From contig CAYSLU010000088.1 in assembly GCA_964431965.1 (NCBI GenBank), positions 1 through 22,516 of the forward strand: a stretch of 22,516 nt of DNA, written 5' to 3'. Both the position numbers and the translations under genes were made by a program. Below the pieces are notes generated by a model, which had not been told where the DNA came from, did not search any database, and worked only from the letters and a program-made list of their open reading frames with translations. This DNA is from CAYSLU01 sp964431965 (GTDB lineage Bacteria; Verrucomicrobiota; Kiritimatiellia; CAIKKV01; CAYSLU01). Shown piece by piece: positions 8,737-16,339 of this stretch (within the stretch, counting starts at the first letter, position 1; each line of letters starts with the position of its first letter).

Positions 8737-9165
8737 TCAGGCCGGCCACTCGATGCGGATCTCGCGCGAGTCGGGATCGTCCAGAGCGGTGAAGTGAAGG
8801 TGGACGGCGTCCGGCGGGATCACGTCGCCCGCGCGCTCGGCCCACTCGACGGCGGTGATGGCGTCGGCTTGCACATACTCCTCGAACCCGAGCGCCAGGG
8901 CGTCGTCCGGATCGTGCAGCCGGTAGAGGTCGATGTGCACGAGCGGCCGGGGGCCGCGGTACTCGTTTACGAGGATGAACGTCGGGCTGGTCACCGGCCG
9001 GTCGATGCCGAGGGCGAGGGCCAGCCCCTGAACGAAGCAGGTCTTGCCGCTGCCGAGGTCGCCGTGCATGGCGAGCACCGCCCGGGCCGGCAGACGGGTT
9101 AGCACGGCGCGGGCCACGGCGTGCGTCTCCTCGACGCTTCGTGTGATGTGCCGCTCCGTGGTCAT
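8737..9165 (-). CDS. tsaE: tRNA t6A37 threonylcarbamoyl transfer ATPase TsaE
   Basis: This 142-residue P-loop protein has the family's usual size. TsaE works with TsaD and TsaB to place the threonylcarbamoyl group on A37 of ANN-decoding tRNAs, hydrolysing ATP in the cytoplasm. Visible motifs are Walker A GDLGSGKT with Lys41, the TSPTF switch segment, the HIDLYRL strand and the VEWAER motif near the end. The start at 9165 gives MTTERHITRSVEET and overlaps the thiL stop as ATGA (9162-9165), suggesting translational coupling. A longer in-frame extension to 9291 lies inside thiL and is not conserved-looking. Its stop lies 40 bases from the stop of the convergent secreted protein gene. No tsaD or tsaB is present in the window. 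Confidence 0.93.
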   Translation of the reverse strand: MTTERHITRSVEETHAVARAVLTRLPARAVLAMHGDLGSGKTCFVQGLALALGIDRPVTSPTFILVNEYRGPRPLVHIDLYRLHDPDDALALGFEEYVQADAITAVEWAERAGDVIPPDAVHLHFTALDDPDSREIRIEWPA

Positions 9166-10118
9166 CCGGGCCTCCGCCGATCCGTCCGAAAGTGTTCGTA
9201 CCCGGCGCCCGGCAGGGGGCGATCCCGTCCGTCCCCGGCGCGGAGCCGGATGCCCGCCCGCCGCGCGAGGATCGATCCGACCGCCGTGCACGCCAGGGGG
9301 AACCTACGGCTCCACGCCCGCTCAAAGGCCCGGCGCCCGGCCGCCGGAACGGTGAACAGAAGCTCGAAATCCTCGCCGTCGCGCAGGGCGTGGTCGAGCG
9401 GGTCCCGCCCGTCGCGCATGCGTCGGGCGGCGGCGGATATCGGGACGGCCTCGGGCCAGAGCTCGGCGCCGACGCCGCTCCGGTCGGCGAGGTGCCGGAG
9501 GTCGGTCGCCAGCCCGTCGCTCACATCGATCATGGCCGTGGCGAATCGCCGGAGCCACCGGCCTTCGGCGAGCCGGGGTTCAAAGGCCAAGTGTCGGCCC
9601 CGGATGCTTCCGCCGAGCGCGCCGGTGACGTAGACGATGTCGCCGACGCGGGCGCCGGAGCGCAGGATGGCCCGGCCGCGCCGGGTTCGGCCGATGGCGA
9701 AGACGTGCAGCTCCAGCGTCGGGCCGGCCGCCGTATCACCGCCGACAACGGCCAGCCCGTGCCGGCGGGCGAGCGCCGCGGCGCCGCGATAGATCTCCTC
9801 GACTCGGCGGGCCGGCGTGGCGGGGGGCGCCACCAGGTCGATCAGCGCCCAGAGCGGCTCCCCGCCCATGGCCGCGATATCGCTCAAGGCCCGCCCGATC
9901 AGCTTGTGGCCGATCCGCCGGCCGGGCGTGCCGGCCGGAAAGTGGACGCCCTCGATGACCGGGTCGCTGGTGAGCAGGAGGTCATGGCGCGGGTCGCCGG
10001 TCCGGACGACGGCGCAGTCGTCTCCGATGCCGACGGCGACGTCCCGGCGCCCGCCGGGCAGCAGCCGGGCCAGCCGCTCGATCACGGCGCACTCGCCTGT
10101 CTGTCGCAGCGTCTTCAC
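9162..10118 (-). CDS. thiL: Thiamine-monophosphate kinase
   Basis: This 318-residue protein matches ThiL, which phosphorylates thiamine monophosphate to the cofactor thiamine diphosphate using ATP. Family motifs occur in order: GIGDDCAVV near the N-terminus, LLTSDPVIEGVHF (metal-binding Asp), SDIAAMGG, VVGGDTAAGP, DVSDGLATDLRHLA and DGEDFELLF. Length is normal for the family. The start is a GTG at 10118 (MKTLRQTGE) with no strong Shine-Dalgarno in front. It is the first gene of a two-gene minus-strand unit with tsaE, a pairing of housekeeping genes without an obvious shared pathway. It is divergent from the large secreted protein gene at 10223, with 104 bases between the starts. Confidence 0.94.
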   Translation of the reverse strand: MKTLRQTGECAVIERLARLLPGGRRDVAVGIGDDCAVVRTGDPRHDLLLTSDPVIEGVHFPAGTPGRRIGHKLIGRALSDIAAMGGEPLWALIDLVAPPATPARRVEEIYRGAAALARRHGLAVVGGDTAAGPTLELHVFAIGRTRRGRAILRSGARVGDIVYVTGALGGSIRGRHLAFEPRLAEGRWLRRFATAMIDVSDGLATDLRHLADRSGVGAELWPEAVPISAAARRMRDGRDPLDHALRDGEDFELLFTVPAAGRRAFERAWSRRFPLACTAVGSILARRAGIRLRAGDGRDRPLPGAGYEHFRTDRRRPG

Positions 10119-10127
10119 GGCCGCGCA

Positions 10128-10133
10128 GTATAC
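10128..10133 (-). promoter_or_regulatory. Possible -10 box for thiL-tsaE
   Basis: On the minus strand TATACT lies eight bases before the thiL GTG. A start point seven or so bases downstream would give an almost leaderless mRNA, in keeping with the lack of a Shine-Dalgarno. The matching -35 (TTACGA, 17 bases upstream) is poor, so this is tentative. Confidence 0.3.
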
Positions 10134-10222
10134 CGGATCGCGATCGCTCTCGTAATCGGAATCCTGAGTATGAGGGGCGCCATCCTGTACAAATGAATCC
10201 GGTTTACCGACAATGAGGAATC

Positions 10223-13200
10223 ATGAGAACACCACCTCGCGCCAGGATGCGTGTTGCGCTTCTCGCGTTTCTCCTCGGCTGCGGTGCCGGAACCGGGCTG
10301 GCCCAGACCGTGAACTGGACGAAGTATAACAACCGGCTGACCGCGGCGCCGGCCACCGACGTCATCTCCACGAATGGCGGGATACCTGTCGGATCGGCCG
10401 GGCGGGCCGATGACGCCCATGCGATTCAGCCGTACGTCATGCTGGACGGCCCGACCTACAGGCTGTGGTATGCCGGCAGCGATGGCGCCAACTGGCGGAT
10501 CCTCCACGCCACGTCCACGAACGGGACGGTCTGGGCGAAGTTCGACAATCTGACGAACAGCGCGCCGGCGACCGACGGCACGTCCACCAACGGTGGAATC
10601 CCGCTCGGCACCAACGCCAAGGGCGACGATTACCATGTCTTCGGCCCCTGCGTCATCAAGGACGGCGACACGTATTGGATGTGGTACGGCGGCAACGACG
10701 GCGCCACCTGGCGCATCTTCTGTGCGACTTCCACGAATGGCACGGAGTGGAGCAAATGCGACAACTCGATTGGCGCGGCGGCCGCCACCGACGGGACATC
10801 CACCAACGGCGGGATTCCGCTGGGCACCGCCGGCCGAGGGGACGACGGCGGCACGTACGAGCCGTGGGTCATCAAGGACGGCTCCACGTTTCGCATGTGG
10901 TATACGGGCTACGACGGGCTCACCACGCGGATCTTCCAGGCCACTTCGCCCGACGGGACAAACTGGACCAAGCACAACAACCTGCTGACGGCAGCGGCGG
11001 CGACCGATGGCGTTTCCACCAACGGCGGGATTCCGCTCGGGACCAACGGGAGGGGCGATGACGCGAACATCCGTGCCCCCACCGTCGTGAAGGAGCCCGC
11101 CGGGCTGTATCGCATGTGGTACATGGGAAGCGATGGCTCCAAGGGCCGGATCTACCACGCCACGTCGGCCGACGGCTTCACGTGGACGAAGCTCAACAAC
11201 GCCGTTGCCGCGCCCGCCGCGGATGGAGTCTGCAGCAACAGCACGATCGCGCTGGGGGGCGGCGGAAGGGGCGACACCAACGAAGTCCGCAGCTCGGGTC
11301 TCATTCTGGAGGGTGACACGTACAAGATGTGGTACACCGGGCTGGCCGGCGACAATGTGTACCGCATCTTCCATGCGACCGCCCGCATTCCTCCCCCGGC
11401 CGTTTCGAATCTCCCCGCGGAGGGCATCGATTCCTCCTCGGCCTCCATGTCGGGCTATCTGGCGTCCACGGGCACGACGCCGACCGAGGTCTACTGCTTC
11501 TGGGGCGCGGCCGACGGCGGGCCCGGCTGGGGCGGCTGGGAGAACACCAACGCGTTGGGCAGCCTGGCGCCCGGGCTTCTGACGAACGCGGTGGCCACGC
11601 TCGCCGGGGGCGGCCGCTACTACTACCGCTTCTACGCGACCAACTTCTACAATGACGGCTGGGCGCCGTCGTCGACGGTCTTCTTCACGCCGGGCGCCCC
11701 GACCGTGTCGAACGCCGCCGCCGCGCTCCTGTCCTCCACCTTCGCGGCCCTGCGCGGCGTGGTGACTGCGGGCGACCCGGACTCCGAGGTCTACATCTAC
11801 TGGGGCTCCGCCGACGTCGGAACCAATCGCATCGGCTGGGAGCACGAGGAGTGGGCGGGAACCAATGCCCACGAGCTGTTCTCGGTCACCGTGCCCGTGT
11901 CTCCCGGTCAGACCTACTACTACCGCTGTTTTGCCTCGAACCTGTACGGCATGGCCTGGGCGCCGGACTTCGTGACCTTCACGGCTCCGACGTCCGTGCG
12001 GCGCGTGTGGCGCGGCGTGGGCTCGTGGACTTCTGCGACCAACTGGACGCCGTCCGGCGTGCCGTCCCTTGCCGACGACATCTTCCTCGCCGCCGGAACC
12101 GTGACGCTCTCCGACCCCGTCGCCGTCGGCTCGCTCGTCGTCAGCAACGGCGCTGCGCTGATGGCGACGAACTGGACCACGGCCATTACGGCGACCGGCA
12201 GTGTGACGATCAAGTCCGGCGGTCTCATCACCACGCCCGCGATCGTGTACCGGAGCCTGGAGACCAACCGCGTCCACCTCATCTGCGACCGGCTGACCGT
12301 TGAGGCGGGCGGACGGATCGACGTCGATGCCAAAGGCTACGGTGGTGGTTGGTCCGGCGACGGTCTGCCCAATTCGCAGAGCGCGGGCCAGGGGCCGGGC
12401 GGGGGTACCATTGGAGCCGGAAGCCACGGCGGGAGGGGCGGGGACTCCATCTCGGGCACCACCCACATCCGGAGCGGCAACACGTACGGGCAGCCGGACG
12501 CACCCGTCGGGCCTGGTTCCGGCGGCGGCAGTACGGATGGGCGGGCCGGGCATCAAGGCGGAAACGGCGGCGGCGCCGTGCGGATTGAGGCGGCTGGACA
12601 CGTGGCGGTCAATGGCACGATCACGGCTGACGGCGGCGTGGGTGGCGGCAACAGCAGCCCGGGCTCCGGCGGAGCCATCTGGATCGCGTGCCGGACATTC
12701 GGCGGCACGAACGGGATCGTGCGCGCCAACGGCCCCGACCGACTCCGTGGCGGCGGCGGCGGCGGACGGATCGCGATCGTCTACGACACGGCGGAGCAGG
12801 CGTCCTTGCCTGACCCCGGCGTGACGCTTTCCGTGCGCGGGGGCCTCACCACGGGTGGCTCGCTCTGCAACGGCGATATAGGGACGCTCTACCTTTCCGA
12901 CCGTGCGATGCTCGGCTCGGCGATCCGCCACTCCGGTCAGTTGCTGATTCCCGGGTTCCTCGATGCGATGGCGTTCGACAGCCTGACGGTCAGCAACGGA
13001 TGGATTCGGTTCAATGATGGTGCCTATGTCCTGACGGTCACCAACGACCTCGTGGTATTCGGTTCCTCGGGCCGGCTCGAACTCGGCGGCAACCGCTACG
13101 AGTCGCTACTGGCCTCGGTATGGTGGCTCTGCAACCAGGATGAGGCCTGCCCGATCCTCGACGTCGGCGGGGACCTGCGGCTCACCAATAGCGGCCGGTT

Positions 13201-14014
13201 GGGCGTCTTCGCCGGTGGCACCAATCAGGGCATCGGCGCATACGGGGCCGTGGTTGGCGTGACCGGCGACGTGGTCGTGGCGGCGGGTTCGGCGTGCGCG
13301 CTCGTATCCAACCCGACCAATGGCGGCTCGCCGCTCCTTATCTGCGAGAATCTGAGGATCGCCGCCGGTGGCGCGATCGACGCGGACTTCAGCGGCTTTG
13401 CGGGTGGTTGGAACAGCTGGAGCTATGGCCCAGGGCGCAACCAGCGAGGAGCCGGAGGCTACGGCGGTCGTGGCGGCGCTTACGACGCTGCGTCGCCGGC
13501 CAGGGGGCCTACCTACGGATCGTCCAATGCGCCGGTCTACTGCGGCAGTGGCGGCGGCAGCCGCGACGGCCGCGTCGGGTACAACGGCGGAAACGGGGGA
13601 GGGCTGGTTCGGGTTCAGGCCGCGGGTCGGGTGGTTGTCGATGGGACCATCACGGCCCTCGGAGCGGCGGGCGGCGGTATCTACTGCAGTGCGGGATCCG
13701 GCGGCGGCATCTACATCCAGTGCCTGCAGTTCGAGGGGGGGACGAGCGGCGTGATGCGCGTCGACGGAGGCAGCAGGGTCACCTATGGCGGTGGTGGCGG
13801 CGGGCGCATCGCGGTTCGGATCGGCGGGGCGCTGCTGGACCGCCTCCCGACGCATCGTCTCCGGATCGGATCCTCGGCGCCGGAGTCGTATGCCGGCTGG
13901 GTCAGCGCCTTCGGCGGGACCGGCGGGACGAACGTCGTTCAGCCGGGCGAGTCCGGCACCATCGTCTTCACCAGCGTGAACCCGCAGCCGAGCATGATGA
14001 TCCACCTGCGCTGA
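10223..14014 (+). CDS. Giant secreted repeat protein: five-blade propeller, Fn3-like domains, Gly-rich beta-helix modules
   Basis: This 1263-residue protein begins with a signal peptide (positive start, then VALLAFLLGCGAGTGLAQ) with likely cleavage after Ala-Gln near residue 29. An LLGC stretch could alternatively be read as a weak lipobox. Residues 30-390 are five tandem units of about 72 residues, each carrying STNGGIPLG, a Gly/Ala-rich linker, an MWY strand and an ATSTNGT turn, as in five-bladed GH43/GH32-type propellers. No catalytic residues could be assigned. Residues 390-590 hold two Fn3-like domains that each end in YYYR(F/C)(Y/F)A(T/S)N and WAP. From about 595 the protein becomes Thr/Asn/Gly-rich beta-helix, starting with VWRGVGSWTSATNW, and contains two copies of a 165-residue Gly-rich module. 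There is no membrane anchor or sorting tag at the C-terminus. GAGG at 10215-10218 serves as ribosome binding site. Probably a secreted or surface protein of unknown ligand. Confidence 0.85.
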   Translation: MRTPPRARMRVALLAFLLGCGAGTGLAQTVNWTKYNNRLTAAPATDVISTNGGIPVGSAGRADDAHAIQPYVMLDGPTYRLWYAGSDGANWRILHATSTNGTVWAKFDNLTNSAPATDGTSTNGGIPLGTNAKGDDYHVFGPCVIKDGDTYWMWYGGNDGATWRIFCATSTNGTEWSKCDNSIGAAAATDGTSTNGGIPLGTAGRGDDGGTYEPWVIKDGSTFRMWYTGYDGLTTRIFQATSPDGTNWTKHNNLLTAAAATDGVSTNGGIPLGTNGRGDDANIRAPTVVKEPAGLYRMWYMGSDGSKGRIYHATSADGFTWTKLNNAVAAPAADGVCSNSTIALGGGGRGDTNEVRSSGLILEGDTYKMWYTGLAGDNVYRIFHATARIPPPAVSNLPAEGIDSSSASMSGYLASTGTTPTEVYCFWGAADGGPGWGGWENTNALGSLAPGLLTNAVATLAGGGRYYYRFYATNFYNDGWAPSSTVFFTPGAPTVSNAAAALLSSTFAALRGVVTAGDPDSEVYIYWGSADVGTNRIGWEHEEWAGTNAHELFSVTVPVSPGQTYYYRCFASNLYGMAWAPDFVTFTAPTSVRRVWRGVGSWTSATNWTPSGVPSLADDIFLAAGTVTLSDPVAVGSLVVSNGAALMATNWTTAITATGSVTIKSGGLITTPAIVYRSLETNRVHLICDRLTVEAGGRIDVDAKGYGGGWSGDGLPNSQSAGQGPGGGTIGAGSHGGRGGDSISGTTHIRSGNTYGQPDAPVGPGSGGGSTDGRAGHQGGNGGGAVRIEAAGHVAVNGTITADGGVGGGNSSPGSGGAIWIACRTFGGTNGIVRANGPDRLRGGGGGGRIAIVYDTAEQASLPDPGVTLSVRGGLTTGGSLCNGDIGTLYLSDRAMLGSAIRHSGQLLIPGFLDAMAFDSLTVSNGWIRFNDGAYVLTVTNDLVVFGSSGRLELGGNRYESLLASVWWLCNQDEACPILDVGGDLRLTNSGRLGVFAGGTNQGIGAYGAVVGVTGDVVVAAGSACALVSNPTNGGSPLLICENLRIAAGGAIDADFSGFAGGWNSWSYGPGRNQRGAGGYGGRGGAYDAASPARGPTYGSSNAPVYCGSGGGSRDGRVGYNGGNGGGLVRVQAAGRVVVDGTITALGAAGGGIYCSAGSGGGIYIQCLQFEGGTSGVMRVDGGSRVTYGGGGGGRIAVRIGGALLDRLPTHRLRIGSSAPESYAGWVSAFGGTGGTNVVQPGESGTIVFTSVNPQPSMMIHLR
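10310..11390 (+). repeat. Five tandem about 216-bp in-frame repeats encoding propeller blades
   Basis: The unit of about 216 bases occurs five times without spacers (starts near 10310, 10526, 10742, 10958 and 11177). Units 2 to 4 are most alike; for example a ggaatcccgctcggcacc-type core recurs. The last unit is the most divergent and loses the STNGG core. The protein-level period is 71-73 residues. Confidence 0.8.
12278..12786 (+). repeat. Gly-rich beta-helix module, copy A
   Basis: Encodes about 169 residues starting LICDRLTVEAGGRIDVDAKG and ending GGGGGGRIAIVYD. It carries GGNGGGAVRIEAAGHVAVNG and a Gly-Ser-Gly-Gly run. It aligns along its length with copy B at 13337-13825 of the same gene. 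Confidence 0.7.
13337..13825 (+). repeat. Gly-rich beta-helix module, copy B
   Basis: Encodes about 163 residues from LICENLRIAAGGAIDADFSG to GGGGGGRIAVRIG, with the same block order as copy A (GGNGGGLVRVQAAGRVVVDG, then GTITALGAAGGG). It points to an internal duplication within the secreted protein gene. Confidence 0.7.
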
Positions 14015-14029
14015 GCGGCTGACCCGCTG

Positions 14030-14038
14030 TGCTATGCT
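14030..14038 (+). promoter_or_regulatory. Possible extended -10 promoter for the HAD gene
   Basis: TGC followed by TATGCT forms an extended -10 element ending ten bases before the ATG at 14049. Transcription from it would give a leader of only a few bases, consistent with the absence of a Shine-Dalgarno. No good -35 is seen, which extended -10 promoters tolerate. Confidence 0.35.
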
Positions 14039-14048
14039 CTGACACCCG

Positions 14049-14936
14049 ATGAAGCCCCAGGCCATTGCATTCGACTTTGACGGCACGCTGGTGGACAGCG
14101 GCTACGACAAGCACGTGAACGTCATGTACGCGGCGTACGCCGCGTGCGCGGCCACGGGCTACCGGCGCTTCCTGCGGCCGGGCGATCCGGACGAGGACGT
14201 TCGACGCGCGCTTTCAGGGCTGCTGCGCTACCCCGGCGCGCCGCGCTTCGAGCAGCTGGCCGCCATGGTGCGCGCGTTCATCGATGGCCGGCCGGAGGCG
14301 TTTCGCGCGCCGGCCGAGCTGCGCGTGGGGCCGGAGCTGGAGCGGGAGTACGAGGCGGTCCGGCGGGAGTTCGACCGGGTCTACTCGGCGCTCAACGCGG
14401 CGGCGGCCCGCCGCTACTGGCGCGTGTTTCCGGGCGTGCCCGAGGCATTCCGGGAGCTTTCGGCCCGGAACGACCTCTATATCGCATCCGGCCTCGCGCA
14501 GGATGCACTCGATCGGGATTTTGCGCACCACGGCCTCGACCGGTCCCTCTTTGCGGGCGTCTGGGGCGCGGATCCGGCGGGCGGGGACGACAAGGCCGAG
14601 CTGCTGCGTCGAGTCCGTGCCCGCGGCTACGGCGGCGTCCTGTTCGTTGGCGATGCCAACCGGGACCTGGACTATGCGAAGGCATCCGGCGTCCGGTTCT
14701 TCCGCGTGAGGGGCGCGGCCGACATCCCGCGGCTCGTGGTCGCGGTGCGACGCGCGCTGCCCGACGAGCCCGAGCCGTGGGACTGGACGGAAGGCGAGCG
14801 CCGGGTCTTTTTCACGACGGCGCGGGGCCTGGTGGAGCGCCTGCTGGCGGGCCGGCCGATGGAGCCGGACGAGGCGGCCGACTGGGTTCGCGCTCAGGCC
14901 CCCGGATACGACCGAATCTCGAACACCTCGGCGTAG
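14049..14936 (+). CDS. HAD superfamily hydrolase (phosphatase)
   Basis: This 295-residue cytoplasmic HAD phosphohydrolase has all four signature motifs. Motif I is FDFDGTLVDSG with nucleophile Asp9 and acid/base Asp11. Motif II is the Ser in YIASGLA. Motif III is Lys182 in GGDDKAELL. Motif IV is GDANRDLDYAK with Asp202 and Asp206. A helical cap of roughly 120 residues lies between motifs I and II, as in C1-type phosphoglycolate phosphatase-like enzymes. The C-terminal extension of about 65 residues after the core (EGERRVFFTTARGLVERLL) is unusual and unassigned. Substrate is unknown. It converges on, and overlaps by 43 bases, the PIG-L gene. Confidence 0.87.
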   Translation: MKPQAIAFDFDGTLVDSGYDKHVNVMYAAYAACAATGYRRFLRPGDPDEDVRRALSGLLRYPGAPRFEQLAAMVRAFIDGRPEAFRAPAELRVGPELEREYEAVRREFDRVYSALNAAAARRYWRVFPGVPEAFRELSARNDLYIASGLAQDALDRDFAHHGLDRSLFAGVWGADPAGGDDKAELLRRVRARGYGGVLFVGDANRDLDYAKASGVRFFRVRGAADIPRLVVAVRRALPDEPEPWDWTEGERRVFFTTARGLVERLLAGRPMEPDEAADWVRAQAPGYDRISNTSA

Positions 14937-15664
14937 GGTTCCGCGATGCCGAGGTCGCGCGCGATCTCCCGGTTGGCGCGGAGGATGCGCTCGTCGAACC
15001 CGTAGCCCCGCACGTGCAGGTTGCGCATGTGCTGCGATTTGTGGAGCCGGAGCAGCTCTGCCTTCCAGGCCGCCTCCTCCTCGCCGAACGGCGTGTAGAC
15101 GTCGGGCCGCAAGGCGATGGTCTTCGGATCGCGGTTAAGCAGGGCGGCGATCGGCCGCGCGGCGGCGCGGGCGATCCGGTCGATCATGGCCGCGATGACC
15201 CGGTGGCCGGCGTTCGTGTCGTGGCCGTGCGGCAGGAACACCAGGTCCGGGCGGAACGCCTCGAACTCTGCGCGCAGCAGGGCCCGGTTTGCGTCGCTGT
15301 CCAAGGGGTCGCCCGCCGCGTCCTCGGCCATCCGAAGAAACGCGCAGGCGTCCGCGGGCAGGCCGAAGAAGGTGCAGCTCGCCCGCTGCTCCGCCTCCCG
15401 CGCGCGCCCCTTGGCCTCGGACGTGGGCGGCGTGCAGAACGAATCCTCGACGCCGGAGGCGCCCGCGGTCATCACGAGCAGGCGGATTGGATGCGCCCGG
15501 CCGTGGAGCGTCCGGAGCGAAACGGCGATGGCGTCGAAATCGTCGGGGTGGGGGGCGGCCATGAGGACGCGGGCTCCCGGCGGTATGGGGGCCGCGGCCA
15601 GGCGGGCTGGCGCCGCAGGCTGCCATCCACCCAGAATGTCGGGCTCTCGTGCGCTGCGCTTCAC
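14894..15664 (-). CDS. PIG-L/LmbE family metal-dependent deacetylase
   Basis: This 256-residue protein belongs to the LmbE-like zinc deacetylases, which remove N-acetyl groups from GlcNAc-type sugars and similar compounds. The metal-binding motif AAPHPDDFD (His39, Asp42) lies on the first strand. The second ligand motif HGHDTNAGHR places His154 as the likely third ligand; this HDTNxxH form is a known variant. The chosen start is a GTG at 15664 with GAGGGA about nine bases upstream; the protein starts MKRSAREPDIL. The first 30 residues are Ala/Pro-rich with no hydrophobic leader, so it is likely cytoplasmic. Its last 13 codons are read antisense to the end of the HAD gene. The physiological substrate is not inferable. 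Confidence 0.9.
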   Translation of the reverse strand: MKRSAREPDILGGWQPAAPARLAAAPIPPGARVLMAAPHPDDFDAIAVSLRTLHGRAHPIRLLVMTAGASGVEDSFCTPPTSEAKGRAREAEQRASCTFFGLPADACAFLRMAEDAAGDPLDSDANRALLRAEFEAFRPDLVFLPHGHDTNAGHRVIAAMIDRIARAAARPIAALLNRDPKTIALRPDVYTPFGEEEAAWKAELLRLHKSQHMRNLHVRGYGFDERILRANREIARDLGIAEPYAEVFEIRSYPGA

Positions 15665-15796
15665 GGGTCAGATTCCCTCTCTGTGTGGCGCGGCGCGTGG
15701 ATCCGCCGCGGAATCGCGCGCCGCCGTGCGAGAATCTGGTGGCCGATGCGCGAGGCAACGGATAAGATGATAGACAATTTACGCGATGGGGGGAAC

Positions 15797-16309
15797 ATGG
15801 ACATTTCGACTTGGAAGAGCGGCGGGCTGGAGGTTCTGAGGCTGGTGTTCGACGACGGGACGATGCCGGTCCAGATCATCATTGCGCTGGTCGCGGCCTT
15901 CGTCGTCGGCGTGAGCGTGATGGCGTTCGCCGGCAAGAGCCTGGGCATGTCTCAGATGACGTGGAACCGCTCGCTGATCATGAACGAGGTCGCGGCGGTC
16001 ATCCTGGTTCTGGTGGCCATTGCCTCGTGGCTGTACGTGGTTCCGAAGCTGCCGGCCGCGCTGGAGCCCAGGTGGTGGCTGGTGGTCTGCGTCGGCGTCG
16101 GCACGCTGCTGCTCGTGGCGCCGCTCCAGACGAAGATGGCGCCGGGCAACTACCTGCAGGTTCTCGTCAATATCCTCTTTGGCCTGGCGGCGGCCGTCCT
16201 GGTCCTGTATGCCGTCAACACGGCTCTGGACGGCGTCCAGAAGAAGAAGGGCGAGTTCCGGCGGATCGAAGACCGCACGGAAGGCATCAACCAGACGATT
16301 GGCAAGTAG
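15797..16309 (+). CDS. Small four-helix integral membrane protein of unknown function
   Basis: This 170-residue protein has four hydrophobic segments near residues 24-45, 60-82, 93-112 and 119-140, then a charged C-terminal tail (QKKKGEFRRIEDRTEG). I do not recognise the family. The ATG at 15797 follows a GGGGGG run at 15788-15793, which serves as a ribosome binding site. An alternative in-frame ATG at 15767 would add MIDNLRDGGN and is less well placed. The region 15665-15796 ahead of it carries no gene; an AT-rich patch (GATAAGATGATAGACAATTT) at 15761-15780 could hold its promoter but no clear -35 is seen. It sits 30 bases ahead of another membrane protein gene on the same strand, so the two are probably cotranscribed. 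Confidence 0.75.
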   Translation: MDISTWKSGGLEVLRLVFDDGTMPVQIIIALVAAFVVGVSVMAFAGKSLGMSQMTWNRSLIMNEVAAVILVLVAIASWLYVVPKLPAALEPRWWLVVCVGVGTLLLVAPLQTKMAPGNYLQVLVNILFGLAAAVLVLYAVNTALDGVQKKKGEFRRIEDRTEGINQTIGK

Positions 16310-16339
16310 CCGTCGCGCGGGCTGCGAAGCGAGCGCTTG

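Noticed and set aside
10281..10310. Lipoprotein signal in the propeller protein (LLGC)
   Set aside because: Leu at the -2 position is unfavourable and an Ala-Gln cleavage site follows ten residues later, so signal peptidase I is more likely. It cannot be excluded.
10310..11390. CRISPR-like or satellite array
   Set aside because: The 216-base units are in frame, have no spacers and encode protein blades.
10115..12931. 938-codon open frame on the minus strand opposite the propeller protein
   Set aside because: Composition is Arg/Gly/Val/Pro repeats mirroring the plus-strand repeats. There is no motif, and it also runs across the thiL start region.
14144..15796. Long upstream extension that would make the four-helix membrane protein 721 residues
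   Set aside because: It is the HAD gene in another frame followed by the antisense of the PIG-L gene. Hydrophobic helices only begin after 15797.
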